Source: Plutella xylostella
Lineage: Eukaryota; Arthropoda; Insecta; Lepidoptera; Plutellidae
Length of the DNA: 64,000 bases
Direction of reading: 5' to 3'
Assembly: GCF_932276165.1 (NCBI RefSeq)
Contig: NC_063982.1
Location: 2,559,501-2,623,500, forward strand
Each line of letters opens with the position of its first letter. Within the stretch, counting starts at the first letter, position 1. A program made the translations under genes and the position numbers. This document shows, piece by piece, positions 21,101-36,100 of this stretch. A model generated the notes under the pieces. It made no database searches, was not told the origin of the DNA, and saw only the letters and a program-made list of their open reading frames with translations.

Positions 21101-24100
21101 AATACATACATACACATGTATAGTATGTATCCACAATTTGGACGAGGCGCAGCGGGAGGAGAGCTCGGCGCGCGAGCAGGCCGCCTCCGACAGCGACGCG
21201 CAGCCAGGGCTGCACCGCACCAGGTAACTGACAGTAGCACTGTTGAAATGACATTAAAATGACAGAAAAAGTGTATTTCGGAAGCAATAAATCTTCATCT
21301 TCGACTAAAAGTGTATTTCGGAAGCAAGAAATCTTCAGGATACAAATAGCTAGCCTAAATCCTAGTAGGCAAATTGGTGACCACGACGTCATATGAATAC
21401 GCAAACGCATCAATACCGTAATAGACCAATAGCGATCGAGCGGGATAGTGCGCACCAATGGCGTCACTTTATGAAAACGCATCAATACCGCAAGGAACAA
21501 ATAGCGATCGAGCGGAATAATGGCGTCGCATGTCTTAAACTGATTCATCAAGTGTTATTAATCACCACTATGCCAGAATGTTGGCACAGTGGTGCATAAT
21601 ATAATATAGCATTTACGTAATAGACCCTAGCCTCACAATACAAGACAGCGAGCAGTCAAAACTACACCGAAGCAGGTAACACATTGATCATCACAACCCA
21701 TCACGTCCCCACTGCTGGGGCACGGGTTTCCTTCCAATAAAGGAAGGTTTGAGGCCTAGTCCACCACGTTGGCCTAGCGCGGGTTGGTGGACCCCGACAC
21801 AAGCAAGCTTGTGCTGGAAGAGTTGTCGGGTAAGTGGGCAACCCGACTGTCAGATTCTGACTAGGCTATACGACTGCTGCCAAAACAGCTTCCTGGACCC
21901 TCAGCTAGCACGACTATGGATGCTTCAGGTATACGTTATGTCATAAAAATATCGAGAACAGCCTAAATATACACACAGTCATTATATTGACGTAAGAAGC
22001 CTTATCGCTGATGCATTAAATCTATTGTACAGTAACTAATATTTATGGACTCCAATGTATTCGTGTTTCAGAAAACGTTTTCTTATAGTTTCTTTTATTT
22101 ATTTAAATTAACTGAAGTGTATAAATATAAATGAATCTTTTATTGAATATTATGTTTTGTTTGTTTCCTCTCCGGTGTCGGCTATTTCTCTATCTTTCAA
22201 TAACATTTCAGGTCCGATGCCAAGGAGGACTTTGGCACTCAAGTCAAACGGACACAGTACGCCATTTTGTTTTTCTGAATGTTTTGTCCCTCTCTAACAG
22301 TCTAACCTCCGCATTTTTGGTCTCTCTCTAACTCGATACTTATTGAAACATTTTGGATGATTTTGAAGCAACAAAACTTATTTTTAGATCTGTCAAAATA
22401 AAAAATAAATCTTAATTTTATCGTACCTTAATCATAATAAATCATAATACATACTTATACTTGCGCAGTATAGAATGGTGCGAGTTTAATTATGTATAAT
22501 TTGATGTTTGGAATGTTAAATACATTGTTTATTGCTTCAAAATCAGACATTTTAGATACTCAACGCATGCAAATTTTACTGATCAAATACTCTTAACTAA
22601 CAATCTCATACTACTTACATTATTGTCCCTCTAACAAAGGCATGGAGTCGTTGTATTGTAAAAAAACTAACAATTTTGCATGGAATTCTGTACGGTTTAC
22701 TAATTGAATGTTTGTATGTGTGGTGAATTTGTGTGTATGTTCTAAAAATAAAACCTCTTACCTCTTATAAGTACATACATGTTTTTTACACAATTTCCAT
22801 CATAATAATATGTAATAGATAGGTTTATTAACTACTTTTATAAGTATTTATTGTAATTACGCTGTAAATAGCTAATCACATAGCAAACAGCATTTTACAT
22901 GAGTTCTTTTATAAAACTACACACCTAAATTATTTACACTCCTAAATTATGTACATTTATTTTCACTGAAACTCACTACCCAATCCGGTGCCAGTCAATA
23001 ATGATCTCTAACCCCACATTCCTGCCATTCAACATCAAACCTTAACCCCCTACTCCTACAGTTGCAGGTCCATCAACCGGCAGCGCCTGTTACCAAACAC
23101 CATATTCACCCCTAACTCTCTATAATCCAATCACCCCTAACCCCAAACTCCTGCCATTCAACAACACACTCTAACCGCCCACCCTTACGGTTGCAGGTCC
23201 ATCAACCGGCAGCGTCTCGTGGCTCACTCCACGGCCATGGAGAGCATCCAGGCGGAGTCCGAGCCCATTGATGAGGAGGAGGATGTGCCGTGAGTAGCTT
23301 TTGTAATTTACCTACTAGCTTTTCCCGTGAAAATAGGGACGCAAATATTATTAACTAGCGGACCCGGCGAACTTTATACCGCCTCTTACCCTACCCTACC
23401 CTACCCTACCCAACTCTTTTTACCTTTTAAACCTTCCCTGAACTTCCACGAACATTTCAAGACCAAAATTAGCCAAATCGGTTCAGCCGTTCTCTAGTTT
23501 TAAGCAGACTAACGAACATTAAAACATTTTTATCCTGTACCTACTCTTCCAATATTGGCTTATTAGAGTGCCTACTCGGTCACCTTCCTTGCCTATCCTT
23601 GAGCGTGTGTTCCCCTTCCCTTAAACAATGCTGTGCTGCCTGGTGGGCCTGGCTTATCCAGGATGCAGGGTAACTCCTGCCTGGGCTGGCTTAATGCGAT
23701 ACATACATACATAACTCCTATAAGTACTAGTTTTGCTAGTTTTGTATAATATGAAAACATGAAGTAATCAATATTATTAATTTCCCCCCAGCCCCGGCGG
23801 TATTCCAGCGCGGAACGCGCGCGGGGAGCGCCTGCTGCTGTTCCTCGGAATAATCGACATCCTGCAGTCGTACCGCCTCCGGAAGAAGCTCGAGCACACG
23901 TGGAAGAGCATGATACACGACGGGGTGAGTGTCGCAGTGACGTCACAGCGCTGTAGTGACGTCACAGCGAGCGAGGAATAATCGACATTCTGCAGTCGTT
24001 TTTTTACATCCCGAATTTTCAAAAGCCAATCCGTAGCCAATCCGCTATACTCTAGGCTAGCGTTGACTAGGCCTAAAACCCTTCCTTCACTGGAAGGAGA

Positions 24101-27100
24101 CCCGTGCCCCAGAGAGTGGTGACGTGATGGGTCGTGATGATATGTGAACTGTATGGTGTAAACCGACCTTAAGGGAATACGCACAAAGCCTTTGTGACAA
24201 AGGTATTGGTGTGTCAGATGTAGACACGAACACGAAATGACCTCATCGGGGGCACCGGTGTCGGCTGTCATGTGAGGGGAGTTTGTGTAAACAACCTAAG
24301 CTATGCGGACGACATGGTGCTACTCAGTCCCTCGATCAATGGCTTACGTAAACTGCTTTCGGTCTGTGAGAATTATGCTAATTCTCATGGACTGAAATAC
24401 AACGTCAAAAAAACGGAGTTCATGGTTTTCAAGGCGGGAAAGGGTCCGGAGAGGGTTCCAGGGATCTCTCTTGATGGATCACCGGTGCAGCAGGTGCGGA
24501 AGTTTAGGTACCTGGGCCATCTCCTGACTGAGGACCTCACCGACGACCAGGACATCGAGCGCGAGCGGCGGGCGCTCTCGGTGAGGTGTAACATGCTCGC
24601 TAGACGGTTCCACAGGTGCAATAAAGATGTAAAAATCACACTCTTTAGGGCTTACTGCCAAAACATGTACACCTGTCACCTGTGGACCAAATTTACACGC
24701 AAATCAATGAGTGCCATGAGGGTGCAGTATAATGACGCATACCGCATCCTCATGCGCCAGCCGCGGTATTGCAGTGCGTCGAGCATGTTCGCCGAGGCGA
24801 GGGTGCCCGACTTCTTCGCCATCATGAGGTCCCGGATCGCCTCGTTCTGGCACAGACTGCGCAGCGCTGGTAATGCAATCTTAATGAACGTTGCTAATGA
24901 CTACAGGTGCCCAATCTTAAAACATTGGCTCTCTGTACAGCTGACCGCAAATCGCAAATGACCCTACCTACTTATTAAGTTTTATTTAGGTAGAAAGCTT
25001 TTTATTTTGATATTTTATAGTGTATTTTTAATTTTATAATTTGACCATTTTATTGTATTTTATCTTATTTGTGAATTTAATGTATTTTTAATTTTAACTA
25101 TGGGTATACACCTGCAATAAAGAATTATTATTATTATTATTAATAGCAACGCAGTATAAATTACGTAGACCAATAGCAACGCAGTAAAAAAGTTTCGGTA
25201 CTCGTTTGTTAAAAAAAACTATAGATCCCCTGATCCTATGACCAATTAGCGCCACCTCTTGTTCTCAATTATAAACAACATTATTATAATATTCCAGGAC
25301 ACAGTGTCGGTGCACCGGCCCAGCTTCTACGCGCAGCGCTTCCTCGACTTCATGGCCAAGACCGTCTTCAAGAAGATACCTTCGTGTGAGTACAGCTTTG
25401 TCTACGTAAAGTTGGGGAATCACTGGTTATTTATATGTGAAACTAGGTTTTTTGGCACTTCGAATGTACTTGATATTGGATCATAAAAGACGTAGTAGTT
25501 GATGAAATTTATACAGTAATGGCCTAAGCATCCCGGGACGGCAGGCCAGGGCAAGGGATTATATTTTTTACTAATGGACATTTAACCGTAATGTTAGAGA
25601 AATACAGATTGTTATGCTTTTAAATTTAATGATGTCGTGGCATTGAAAAGGATTTTTACCCGTTTCTGTAGGCCATTAAAAGTATCAACTTTCAAGTATA
25701 TTCTAATTGCTAATGAACTGCAGTCGGTGTTTTTAACAGCCGATATCTAACATCTTCGATATTGATAATGCAAGCCCTTTAATAATAGCCAGGCCACATC
25801 TGACAAACCATAAACTCTGCCTTATACGTCCGGCGCACACTGGGCTGTCAAGGATTGACAACTTATCCGACTGGCTCAAGAAGCGTCGCTGGCCTGTCGA
25901 ACATCTGTCAGATCCATACAAGTTACGTCAGTAATTTTTTATTTGTTAGGTGTTGGGGTTTACTTATCGGCTGTTAAAATAAAAAAAAACTCCCGATTTC
26001 ATAATACTCGAGGATAGAGAATTCGGGGATATCAATTTCAATCGATTCATTTTAGTCACCATGTCTCTATTATCGCTATTATAATAAGTTTCTTCAATAA
26101 TATAGTTTTCCCCAGTAATATAAACACTTCAGCTAAATTCTTTATAGCTACATGTTGGATAGATAATATCAAAGACTTCTATTCTTTCGAATATACATTG
26201 TACTTCCTATATGTTTTTGAGTAACCCGTAATAAAATTAAAATGTGTCTTACGTCGATAACTGTTTGTGTCTGAAAATGTGATTGTGATATAATAAATTG
26301 AATTTTAAATGATCAACCAAAGGTTCGTTGTCTGTCAATAAGGCTCTACATAGCTTCGGCGGAAAATTTTTAAGGCTGATATCACAACCACATTCTTCAA
26401 TAACCTATTTGTTCCTACTATTAATATAGGCTCAATTTACCGTGTGTAAGTACTTACTATGGTGTGGGAACTGAGCTGAAAATGATTTTACTGTAGATAC
26501 TATGATATCCAACTGACGATTCAGTGGTTATTTATTCCTTTCGACGAAACTCACTCTGATAAAATTCCACAACATACCGTGTCGTTGGAAAGGTAAAAAC
26601 GTCCAAGCAACATTTTTTTCAACAAAAAACTAATAATTGTCGATTAGTCATTTTGCCTTTCCAGCGTCAATATGTAAATATTTTGAGCTCAGTCCCCCCT
26701 AACCCCCCCTATGATGTTTCCGCGCAGTGGACCTGCCCGAGATCAAGGGGAACCACCGCAAGTTCCGCACGCTCGTCACCAGCTACATAGGTACCGTCCG
26801 ACGGTCCCGCGACAGATGTGGGCGGACGGCGGTTTTTTTTTATGAGCTATTTGGGGTTGCAGAGTTTTTTTTTGGAGACGGGCTGTGTCCTGAGATATTT
26901 TGGAGTAAAGTTGGTGGATAAAGAATTTTTGCATTTTTAAATCTATGACAATTTTTTTAAATAAAAATGATTTTTTATAAAACAAAAAAAATTACCTAAG
27001 CAAGTTAAGCATAGCATTTTTATAAATGAGTGAACCGCCGTCCGTCTGTATAAAAGCGTCAATAACTACATATATTTGCAGTGCAAATCTAACGGTCAAC

Positions 27101-30100
27101 TTACTGATTAAAGTATATTAGTTATTTGAATGTGACTATAACTATAACAGTGTCTACGTAGAAATAAGGATGCAACTGCAAATATTATTGAAAGAACCAT
27201 TTTACAGTCAACTATATGTGTTAATATAATTTCAAGTTTTCTGGAAGAAATAGCTTCCAACTTTATCCCACAGTGAATATGTTTATCATTGTAATTAAGT
27301 TATCATATTCGCAATATTAAAATTTAATTATTTACATTCTATCTTTTATACCTACCTACCTAAAGTTAACTGTGAAATGGTTTTTATAAAGCCAAGGGAC
27401 CAATGTGACTGTTTCCTTAGTTGTGGTGTGTCTTGTGTATATTGTGACAAAAATGCTGGTTTTTATTCCATAAAAATTAATAATATGTTACACAAATTAT
27501 ACAGAAACAATAAAGATCAGCAATTTTATTTTGAACCTTTTTTATATTTCTAGGTGTGTTTGTTATTGTGAATGTCAATTTTTAATTTTTACTAACATTT
27601 TGTACTAGTTTTTTTATTTATTGTTTGTTACATAGTTTTCTTAGCCGATTGACGAGTGTAAATTAGGCATGGAGTTTTAGAAATTGCCTTTAGTTGTTTT
27701 TTTTTATGTTTTAATTGGTAGCTTCTGTTTGGTTCTAAATTCAAAATTACAATTATAGTTTCGCATGACGTTTTGTTCTGTGTCATGCACGCCCCCCCTC
27801 CCAAAAATTGGTGTGTAAAAAAATGTGTCGTCAGAATATAATATCTGTGTTTTTTTCCATTCTTTTTTTCAAACTATTGTCCGAAATCGGATGCTTGCGC
27901 GACTCTCTGGAGGTTTAAGTAAGTTTGAAAAGAACAAAATTGGTGTTTCCATACGTTTTATAGCATGATGTCTTGTCAAAGTGTTTTTGACTGGTCCCCC
28001 CCCATTCGTTGATGTTTTTCTGGATCGTATTTTGTTTCACTCTTTGCAGTGTTTTTTGTGAAATTTTGATTCATACTTCATTCTAAAACTGTCTCTGACT
28101 TTCTTCTGATTTTCTTCAGCTAATAAAGAGTATTTTGACCTTACACTTCGCTCTTTTGTAGTTAATAGTTTTTACTCCGCCATCTTTAATTTGTAGTTTG
28201 TGATTGGATTTCGACCTCCTGTTTTGTATAATAGCTTCCATTTCCTTTCAGATCTTACCATAGACTATGATTAAATAAGAGTGTTGCAAAAAAGTTTTTA
28301 TTAATTTTTGTTTAAAAACGCATTTACAGCGCTCTTTATGTTTTCCTATTTACATGGTCTATCAAGGCATGATTTTTCATGACTTTTTATGATTTATTCT
28401 TGTTTTTTTTTTACAACGCATTTGTAGTTTAAACGCATTATAGGTTGGCAACTGTTTTTATAAAAAGCAATGCTTTCGCAACAGTTTTTTTTATCACAGT
28501 GTTTTTTATAAAGATTTATAATTCATACCAAGTGGTTTTGTGGCATGTTACATAATATAATTATCACAATTAAAACAAAACAAAGGCCTTTCAAACGTGT
28601 TATACTTAATTTCAAGGTAAATACATGCCACAAGACCATACATTTTTTAAAAATATTTTTTTCATTTAAATATTATATTTTTTTACAGCATTGAAACACT
28701 CTCCATCGAAGCGAAAGAGCATCGCGAAGCCGAGCCGCGCCGCCGAAGACATCGACACGCCAGGTATGAACCACCGCTTTAGTTTTACTAATATTTTGTG
28801 TCGACAATTTAGAAAAAAAAAAACAAAAGAGATAACTTGAACGCATCCTTAACGTCATTGTTCTGACGGACGAAGGTTAGCGTTTTTTGACAGCTGTCAA
28901 AAAGCGCGCGCTCGAATATGTTTTAAAATTTTAATAAGAGCAGGAAATTGTCGACGACAAAAACCTAGTGAATTACTAATACAAGTAATATCCCCCCTTT
29001 TATCATCTAGCTAACTGCTCCCAAAATCCCGATTAATATTTTTGAATGCAAGATTTATTTGGTACCTACATATATATTTTTTATTATACATTTCAGTTTA
29101 TTTTGTTTCCACCCTTCCCCTTTTCCGGTGTATGTGGCCTTTTTGTTGTGCATCCTGTATACTTCCCAACCTTCCCGTAGACAAAAAAAAACATTATTCC
29201 TTTTTTGAATTTTTCGAATGTGACCGTTTTTCGCTCGTGCGATTTCCCGCGTGGTTTTCGACCTTTCGAACTTAGAACCGTTTTGGTGATGGTTTTTTTT
29301 TCTTTTTTTTCAATGTGCTAACGCGTTTGTGACTCTCGTCTTAACGGCATGGCCGGCAGAGGCGTGTGTGGGGCAACAATGAACTGAAATGTATAAGCGA
29401 TAGAGCCCAATTTTAACTGCCACCTTTGTACCGCAGGCCGCAAGTACAACCGAACTATTAAGGATTACGACCCCGACTATATCGATCTGAGAAACAGTAA
29501 ACTGTCGCCTAGATCTTCTTTAAGATCGAGCCACAGTGACTTTACTGATACGACCATTTCAACCTGGAATCAGAGACACCAGCCCAGCGCAACAGAATAC
29601 CCTAGTGTTCTATCCGATAGGCTGAAAACCATGGATAGAGACAGGATGAATCTAAACACTTTCCAAAGACGATTAGACTTCGATTCATCCAACATGGTAC
29701 CTAGAGACGCGTGCGCCGCGTATAACGTAGAAACAGAATTCAGGACCACCAAAGCCCGAATGGACTCGCTAACCGAACAACTAAATAAGGTTTTAAGCAC
29801 CGGAGCAGGCAGTTCACATATAAATGGTAGTTTAGCAGACAGCGGTATCCAAACAGATAATACTAGCACATCTGTACCTCAGATATACGTTGACGCACAA
29901 ACAGGGTTTTCGCCTACAGTGCTGACGCCACCGCATGTTAAGATACTCAAAGACGCAGCAGTGGATACTAGAAACGAGAATAACCTTCAAGACATACCGT
30001 TTATAGATGACGAAGAAGAAGGGTTTATCAAACGCAGAAGCGTTCTAGAGAAACACAAAAGCACGTCAAATATACCGGAAAGGATAGAAGACACCGAACA

Positions 30101-33100
30101 ATCTCATGAAAGGCTTTCGAGCAGTCTAAACAGAGCAAAATCTCCTACGTTTGTGGAGAAATTCAAACAGTTCTTTGTAGATATAGGGTTAGTGCGTAAC
30201 GCTGAAGCGAATTCCGATCCAGATGTGAGATTGAATACGCTGCCGAAACAAAGCACTGTATCCAACCCATCTAGACTAGTTAGAAGCACTACCCCTACCA
30301 GAAGCGCAGAGCTGAACAGGGAAGCGTCGACGCTACCGAAAGACATGAGGTTCAGGAAAGTACGGTCAACACAAACGGTGTACATTAGACAGGAATCTCC
30401 AGTGAATCTGCGAAGAAATGCGCAATCGCAGACTAACGAACACGTGTCAGTCATAAAGATCAACGGAGAAGAGAGTATACGAGACTCCGTGTGTGAGAAG
30501 GTGATAAAAGAAGTGGTGTACGTCTCGACTATAGATAAGGCACAGATATATACGGGTACAGATAGCGGTAGCACAATTATAGTGGTCCCGCCAGCTGATT
30601 GAATAGAAGAACAAATTTATTGGTGCTTTTTTGCCGCATTTTTGCGTTTAGGTTTCGTAGGAGTTTCATCTCAGTGGTTTGTTTTAAGATGTTATTAAAA
30701 TGGCGGTTTTGGTTGTAGGTTCAAGTATATACACTCGTAGTAGACTTGTGAAAGGAATTTTAGCCTCCTTGTGTTGTTGTACTAAATGTTTTTAATGTAA
30801 TAACGATGATGTTCGAATAGTGAGAATAGTTTAGTTTGAAAGTTAGCCGTCTGTGGGCAAAGCTATTGATTGTGAAGGCACAAATGTGAAATGTGAAGGA
30901 CTGAAAATAGTAATAATGTACAAGATCTGCATTTCAAGATTAAAATTATATTTTTGACAGTAACATTTGAAATTAATAATAATATCAAAAGAGACACAGA
31001 TGTAATACTAATTTGATATGTGTAAAATGTGAAATATTAGAAATGCATTATAGAGTTTAAAAAATAATCATATTTGTGCCTTCATAGTCAGCCCGAATGT
31101 CTAAAAATAAATATATTTATATTATTGTTATAAACTCCACTATAAAAGATTAAACTAAATGTTGTTCGTTTGTTCATAAATTAAATTCAGATAAGACGTG
31201 CCTTATTAATAAAATTGTTGCCTTAAATGTTGAAAACCTAATTTAATAGCACAGGCAAATCAAATATTTTTTGACTATTTATGAATAAATATTTCTGGGA
31301 TGTAAGTTAATATTTACGCTTTAAAAACATGTTTCCAAAATTAAATTGTTATTCAGGAAAGGACTGGACTGGACATTCATAGAAATTTTAAAAGTCCGTA
31401 AAATAAACAACATCTTTATTGAGTAAGTCGTACGTCGTAAGAGTAAGTCAGTCCGTAAAATTTCCAATAGTGATGCATAATAAAATTATATGCTAGTTTG
31501 TCAAACGCCTTTTAGATTGTATTCCGTATTCGCAACAGCCCGTCTAGTACAGACCCTCTAGTACGGGTTTTGTTATTTATGAAAACGAAAAAAGTTTACG
31601 TTTTCTCCTGTCATCTGCATCGGCGCCTCTAATGGTAACTATCATTAAACTTTTGACAGCTAATGTTTGCAGATGACAAAAGGAAACCTTTTTTCGTTTT
31701 CAAAAATTGCAAAACCCGTACTAGACGGTCAGATCTATATATATCGCTTACAATGTCTCAAAAATGTATAATATTGTATTTAAATATTTATATTGCTTTA
31801 GACTTGGAAAAGAATAGGGATTTGATATACTAGGTAGAAAAATGCACTTAATTTTGGCGCAGTCGGTAGTATATGGTTCTGCAGGAGTAAATATAAAAAA
31901 AACGTTCGTTCTAATGCAACGTTTTTATAATTTATTGAGTCTTGTATACAAAAAAAAACAAAAATCACGGTTTTCTCTTGTACCCATTTTCTACTTTTTA
32001 TGCAAAGAGAGGTGCATAACACAAAATAGTTCAGTAGTATTCAACGTCACAAATTTTCTGACTCACTTTTAAGATTCTACATTCACAAAAAGAGTGGGCT
32101 TTTTGTCAATAATTATTATTTGTTAATGACTCTGGCATAGGTAACTGTATGTAGAATGTATTAGCGACGACGCCATTAGAAGGACTCGATTACCAATTTG
32201 TCTGACTTTAATAAAAAATAGGTATTCTGTATATTTTGAGTGCCGATTTTAAAATAATAATGAATTTTTAAATATGAAGTGAATTTTTGGATGAATACAA
32301 TTATATTATTCAGTGGTAATCAAACGTAAGATGTGACTGATTATTAATTTATATTTTCCTAAAAATAAACTATAGGACATGAATACTTATAACTTGGAAT
32401 ATTTAAATGTGTTTCAAAGCTCTGAAGGGCTAGCATGGGGCGCAAGTATTTACGTCAAGATGTAAAAAAAGTTTTATCAACGTGCTATGAGTGGTCTCAA
32501 AAGCGAGCGCGACGGATATCTTTTGTCACGTCTTCTTGCCGTGCGAGTCTTGCGCCCCATGCTAGCCCATCTCTGGTCCGTATACTCAAATTGGTTACCT
32601 TTTAGCAAAGACTAGATGATATATTATGTAAAGACATGCAAACTGTATTACAAGTATGCTATTATTCTATAATATGTTTCTTAACTGTGATTCACTTTCT
32701 AATAAGTTTTTTTTATCTTCCTATACTTACTTGAAATTATTATGTGTTCTACTTTCAATTTACTCTTTCCTTTTAGCTTTACTTTTCTAATCTTGACTAT
32801 TATAGTACCATATGTTTCCTTCGCCTTTCTTAAAACTATTTATAATATACTTCCTTAATTCGCAATGTATCTATTATAATTAAATTAAGTACTAAAACCT
32901 TGCTGCTTGGGCCAAATTTATATTTTTGTGTATATAAAGAGGAATAAATGAGATTTTTAGTTTAAACTGGCCTTTCATTTTATAACATAACCCTCCAGAG
33001 TGATTGCCAAAATAATCAGGAAGAGTATAAACACCTATTTAATTAGAATAATATTTAACTACACAGGTAAATTTATAACAAAGAATCCACTCCTTAGTTC

Positions 33101-36100
33101 TCCACCAATTTGGGGTTGACTAGAAGAAATTCCTTTTTGGCAATAGGCCCGGCTTTGTATAGGTAGGGTCAAGTGTTACACCTGTGGACAGTTTCCAGAA
33201 TTTAGAGTAAAAGTATTTATAGCATAAAAATGTGAAGATATTTTTATTTGGATGATTATTCTTACTCTAACATGATAATCAGCCATTTAAAATCACACAC
33301 TTTAGTTACGATAACCTTAACAGAATAAAATATAGGAACGTTTTTTCTAAAACCTTTGATTTGTCCATAGGTACAACAGACGTTTGTACTTGTGGACAGG
33401 GTAGATGTACCTGTGTACAGGTATAAACCTTAGGACACACAAAATATTTTATATGCGATGAGAATCCCCTTCTGGTAAAGATATCTTTTTGAAAATTTGC
33501 ACACATGACATTATAGAGATCTATAAGAAAATGAGGGGGTGGCCTGTCCTCTAGGTCAAGTTTGAATTTTTACCATACAAACGTGGACCACCCTAATGTC
33601 CATAGGTACACACATATCTCTGTCCACAGGTACAAATTACGACATAAAAAACAAAAACATTTGTAGCTTGTGAAATTAAACCGGTTAAAGAGTCGCACAA
33701 ACCAGTAATTTCAGTAAGAATAGACTGAGTTCGTAAATAAATAACAATCATCTGATAGGTGTAAGTATTTTTATCACAAAACCTTACAAAAGATAGCAAA
33801 AAAAAAAACATTTTTGCTTCAAAATCTTTCATGGTCGACACTAGACAGTTTCGTTGAGAAAATGAAAATGGTGTTAGTCAGTGTTGCCAATAATAAATAA
33901 AACTTTATAAATACGTTTGAAAAATATTTTAATAACGTTTACTTTATTCCAAAAATTGATGGTGTCCACAGGTACAGTTGTCCATAGGTACAACACTTGA
34001 CCCTACTATTACTATTTCATGACTATTTCTAACTTTGTATTTAGTGACTCTAACTTGGAATTTCCCAAAACTATGTTTTGTATGCAATAAAGGGTGTATA
34101 AATAAATGAATGAATCCAGGACTATAATTAACTATGGAAACGGTTTTTTTACACGCTGCCTCACAGGATCAAGCGGAATGGGCAGTGGCAAAGCAGGTGA
34201 GACTAATACATTAGTGGAATTGTCATCATCATCATCAGATAAACTTCCACAGATGGATATAGGCCTGAGCCCCGCAGTGTGTTGCCAAAGTGGTATAGGG
34301 AGATGGTTCGTGAGGTTCGTCATTCTAAACAAATATTTGTTTAAAAACTTTAAAGATATCGCAGAAAAAAATATTCGTCATAATAAGTTCTCACGTGGGT
34401 AAAATTTTTCACCGATTTTTTTATTATTATGGTTAGAATGACGTGCCGCGTCACCGAATTTAGCTTGTTATATACCACATTTGTAACATCCTGTATAATA
34501 GGAAGGAGTAGCGCTCCTGGAAAATTTACTGAATGCTAGCATTAAGTGTACATGTTCAACCAATATAACACCCCTCTTTTTCCGTCGGGGTTAAAAATGG
34601 GCACCAGTTTGACCATCTTCACATGGAATAATTGAAAAACGAAAACCAAACTTGCTTTCCGTGTATGCTTTGCTTTTTTATACTTTTTTATAGGTGGGCA
34701 TAGTTAGGCAGGATGGTCGGTTTTAAATTAAATATAGGTCATTATCAAGTGTACAATTTTAGGCCTAGTTCAGCGGAATTTGTGGATACTTTATACTTTA
34801 CTGAACAGGTAGAACTGTTAGGTACCCTTACTTAAAAGTTTTATTGTCATATGAAATATCTTCCGAACAGGTACCTAGTTATTCTTAGCCCATATTAATT
34901 TCTAGAGTAAGTGTAGGTACGCTGTAACAGTATGCTGATTGTCATGTATGTTCTTTTATTTCATGCTGCTATCGCCTTGCCGGATCTTTACTATTGGACT
35001 TTACCACGTGAACCCTGACTTTTTCCTTCATATTTTCGTAAAACAATATTATTTTCTCCCAACTTCACTCACTCTCAATTTTCACAATGCACCAAACATA
35101 ACACAAACCGGTGGCCATCAAGCTCAACATAAAAAATATAAATACAAACACGCCATCTTGGATCTCTAACTCCGTTCGTTTTTCAAACCATTGCTTCCAT
35201 TTTAACGACACAAATTTTATTGTAAATTACTACTATTATTACTACCTACATTTTAAATCTAACGTGCCAATTTGTTTACGACTTATACTGTCTTTATACG
35301 AAATAAAACTATACACAATTACTGTTGGTGTTTTTGTCGCCTGTAGTCTCTTTGTCTGACGTCACAGCTCACATTACGTCTCCATCCGTGACGTCACCGG
35401 TGTCGACTGCCGCTAAGATTATCATGCAATCGTCCACAAAGACGACGATGGCGTCTTCTGAGCCCGAGATAGCTTTCCCAGCTGTTCTAAAGGGTTCTAA
35501 GCAGCGGGTGCCCCCGCCGGTGCCTCCCAGAGGCTCCCCTAAGCCGAAACGCGGCGGCGCTACGTCTTACTCCAGTCTCGACACTAAAGGTGAACAATTG
35601 ACTATCTCTGTAACCGACATCCCCGCACAGACTCCCTTCACTAGTAGCGAAGAGGACTTCTCTTCTTACGGGTACGATTTTAACATCCTATTGCCTGAAT
35701 CAACTGTTGCATGCCGCATACCACCTTCTGTGTCCGAGAAGTCTGTTAAAGTCACCGATTTAGCTTCCAACTCGTTTTTGGATTATGTGGAAGAAGCTGA
35801 CAGTATTACGGAGAGATCGCATCCGGCGAAGGACCTGATTGCGCAGACAACACTAATGGCCAAGTTTAATGTTGATAAAACTATCAGAGAACACCTGGAC
35901 TCGGGTGATTATGATGATGCCTCGTTCACGGATACAAGTAGCGAAGAACAAATTGTTATTCACGAGCTGATCGATGAAGAAGTAATTGAAGTTAAAACCA
36001 GAAAGGTTAAAAGCCCATCGCAGTATATCAAAGGCGTTGTCACAAGCATTGGGGATAAATTAACAAGAAAAACTCCTGTAGAATCGGATGTACCCCATGA

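Larger units (their letters stand above)
20807..23196. other. Intron D-E with duplications and a LINE-type scrap
   Basis: It holds the exon D copy, several CAATAGCGATCGAGCGG repeats, a fragment at 21690-21800 with the CCCCACTGCTGGGGCACGGG motif common in lepidopteran repeats, a candidate cassette exon at 22212-22256 and a partial copy of exon E at 23061-23086. Confidence 0.6.
30603..35346. other. 3' UTR of isoform J and intron toward exon K
   Basis: AT-rich. Contains foldback elements at 31555-31726 and 32427-32568, a DNA-transposon-like element at 33163-34006 and a candidate microexon at 34167-34196. Otherwise nothing recognised. Confidence 0.5.

Noticed and set aside
23388..23412. CCCTA repeats suggesting telomeric DNA
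   Set aside because: Too short, and the insect telomere unit is TTAGG; here it is a microsatellite inside a dispersed repeat.
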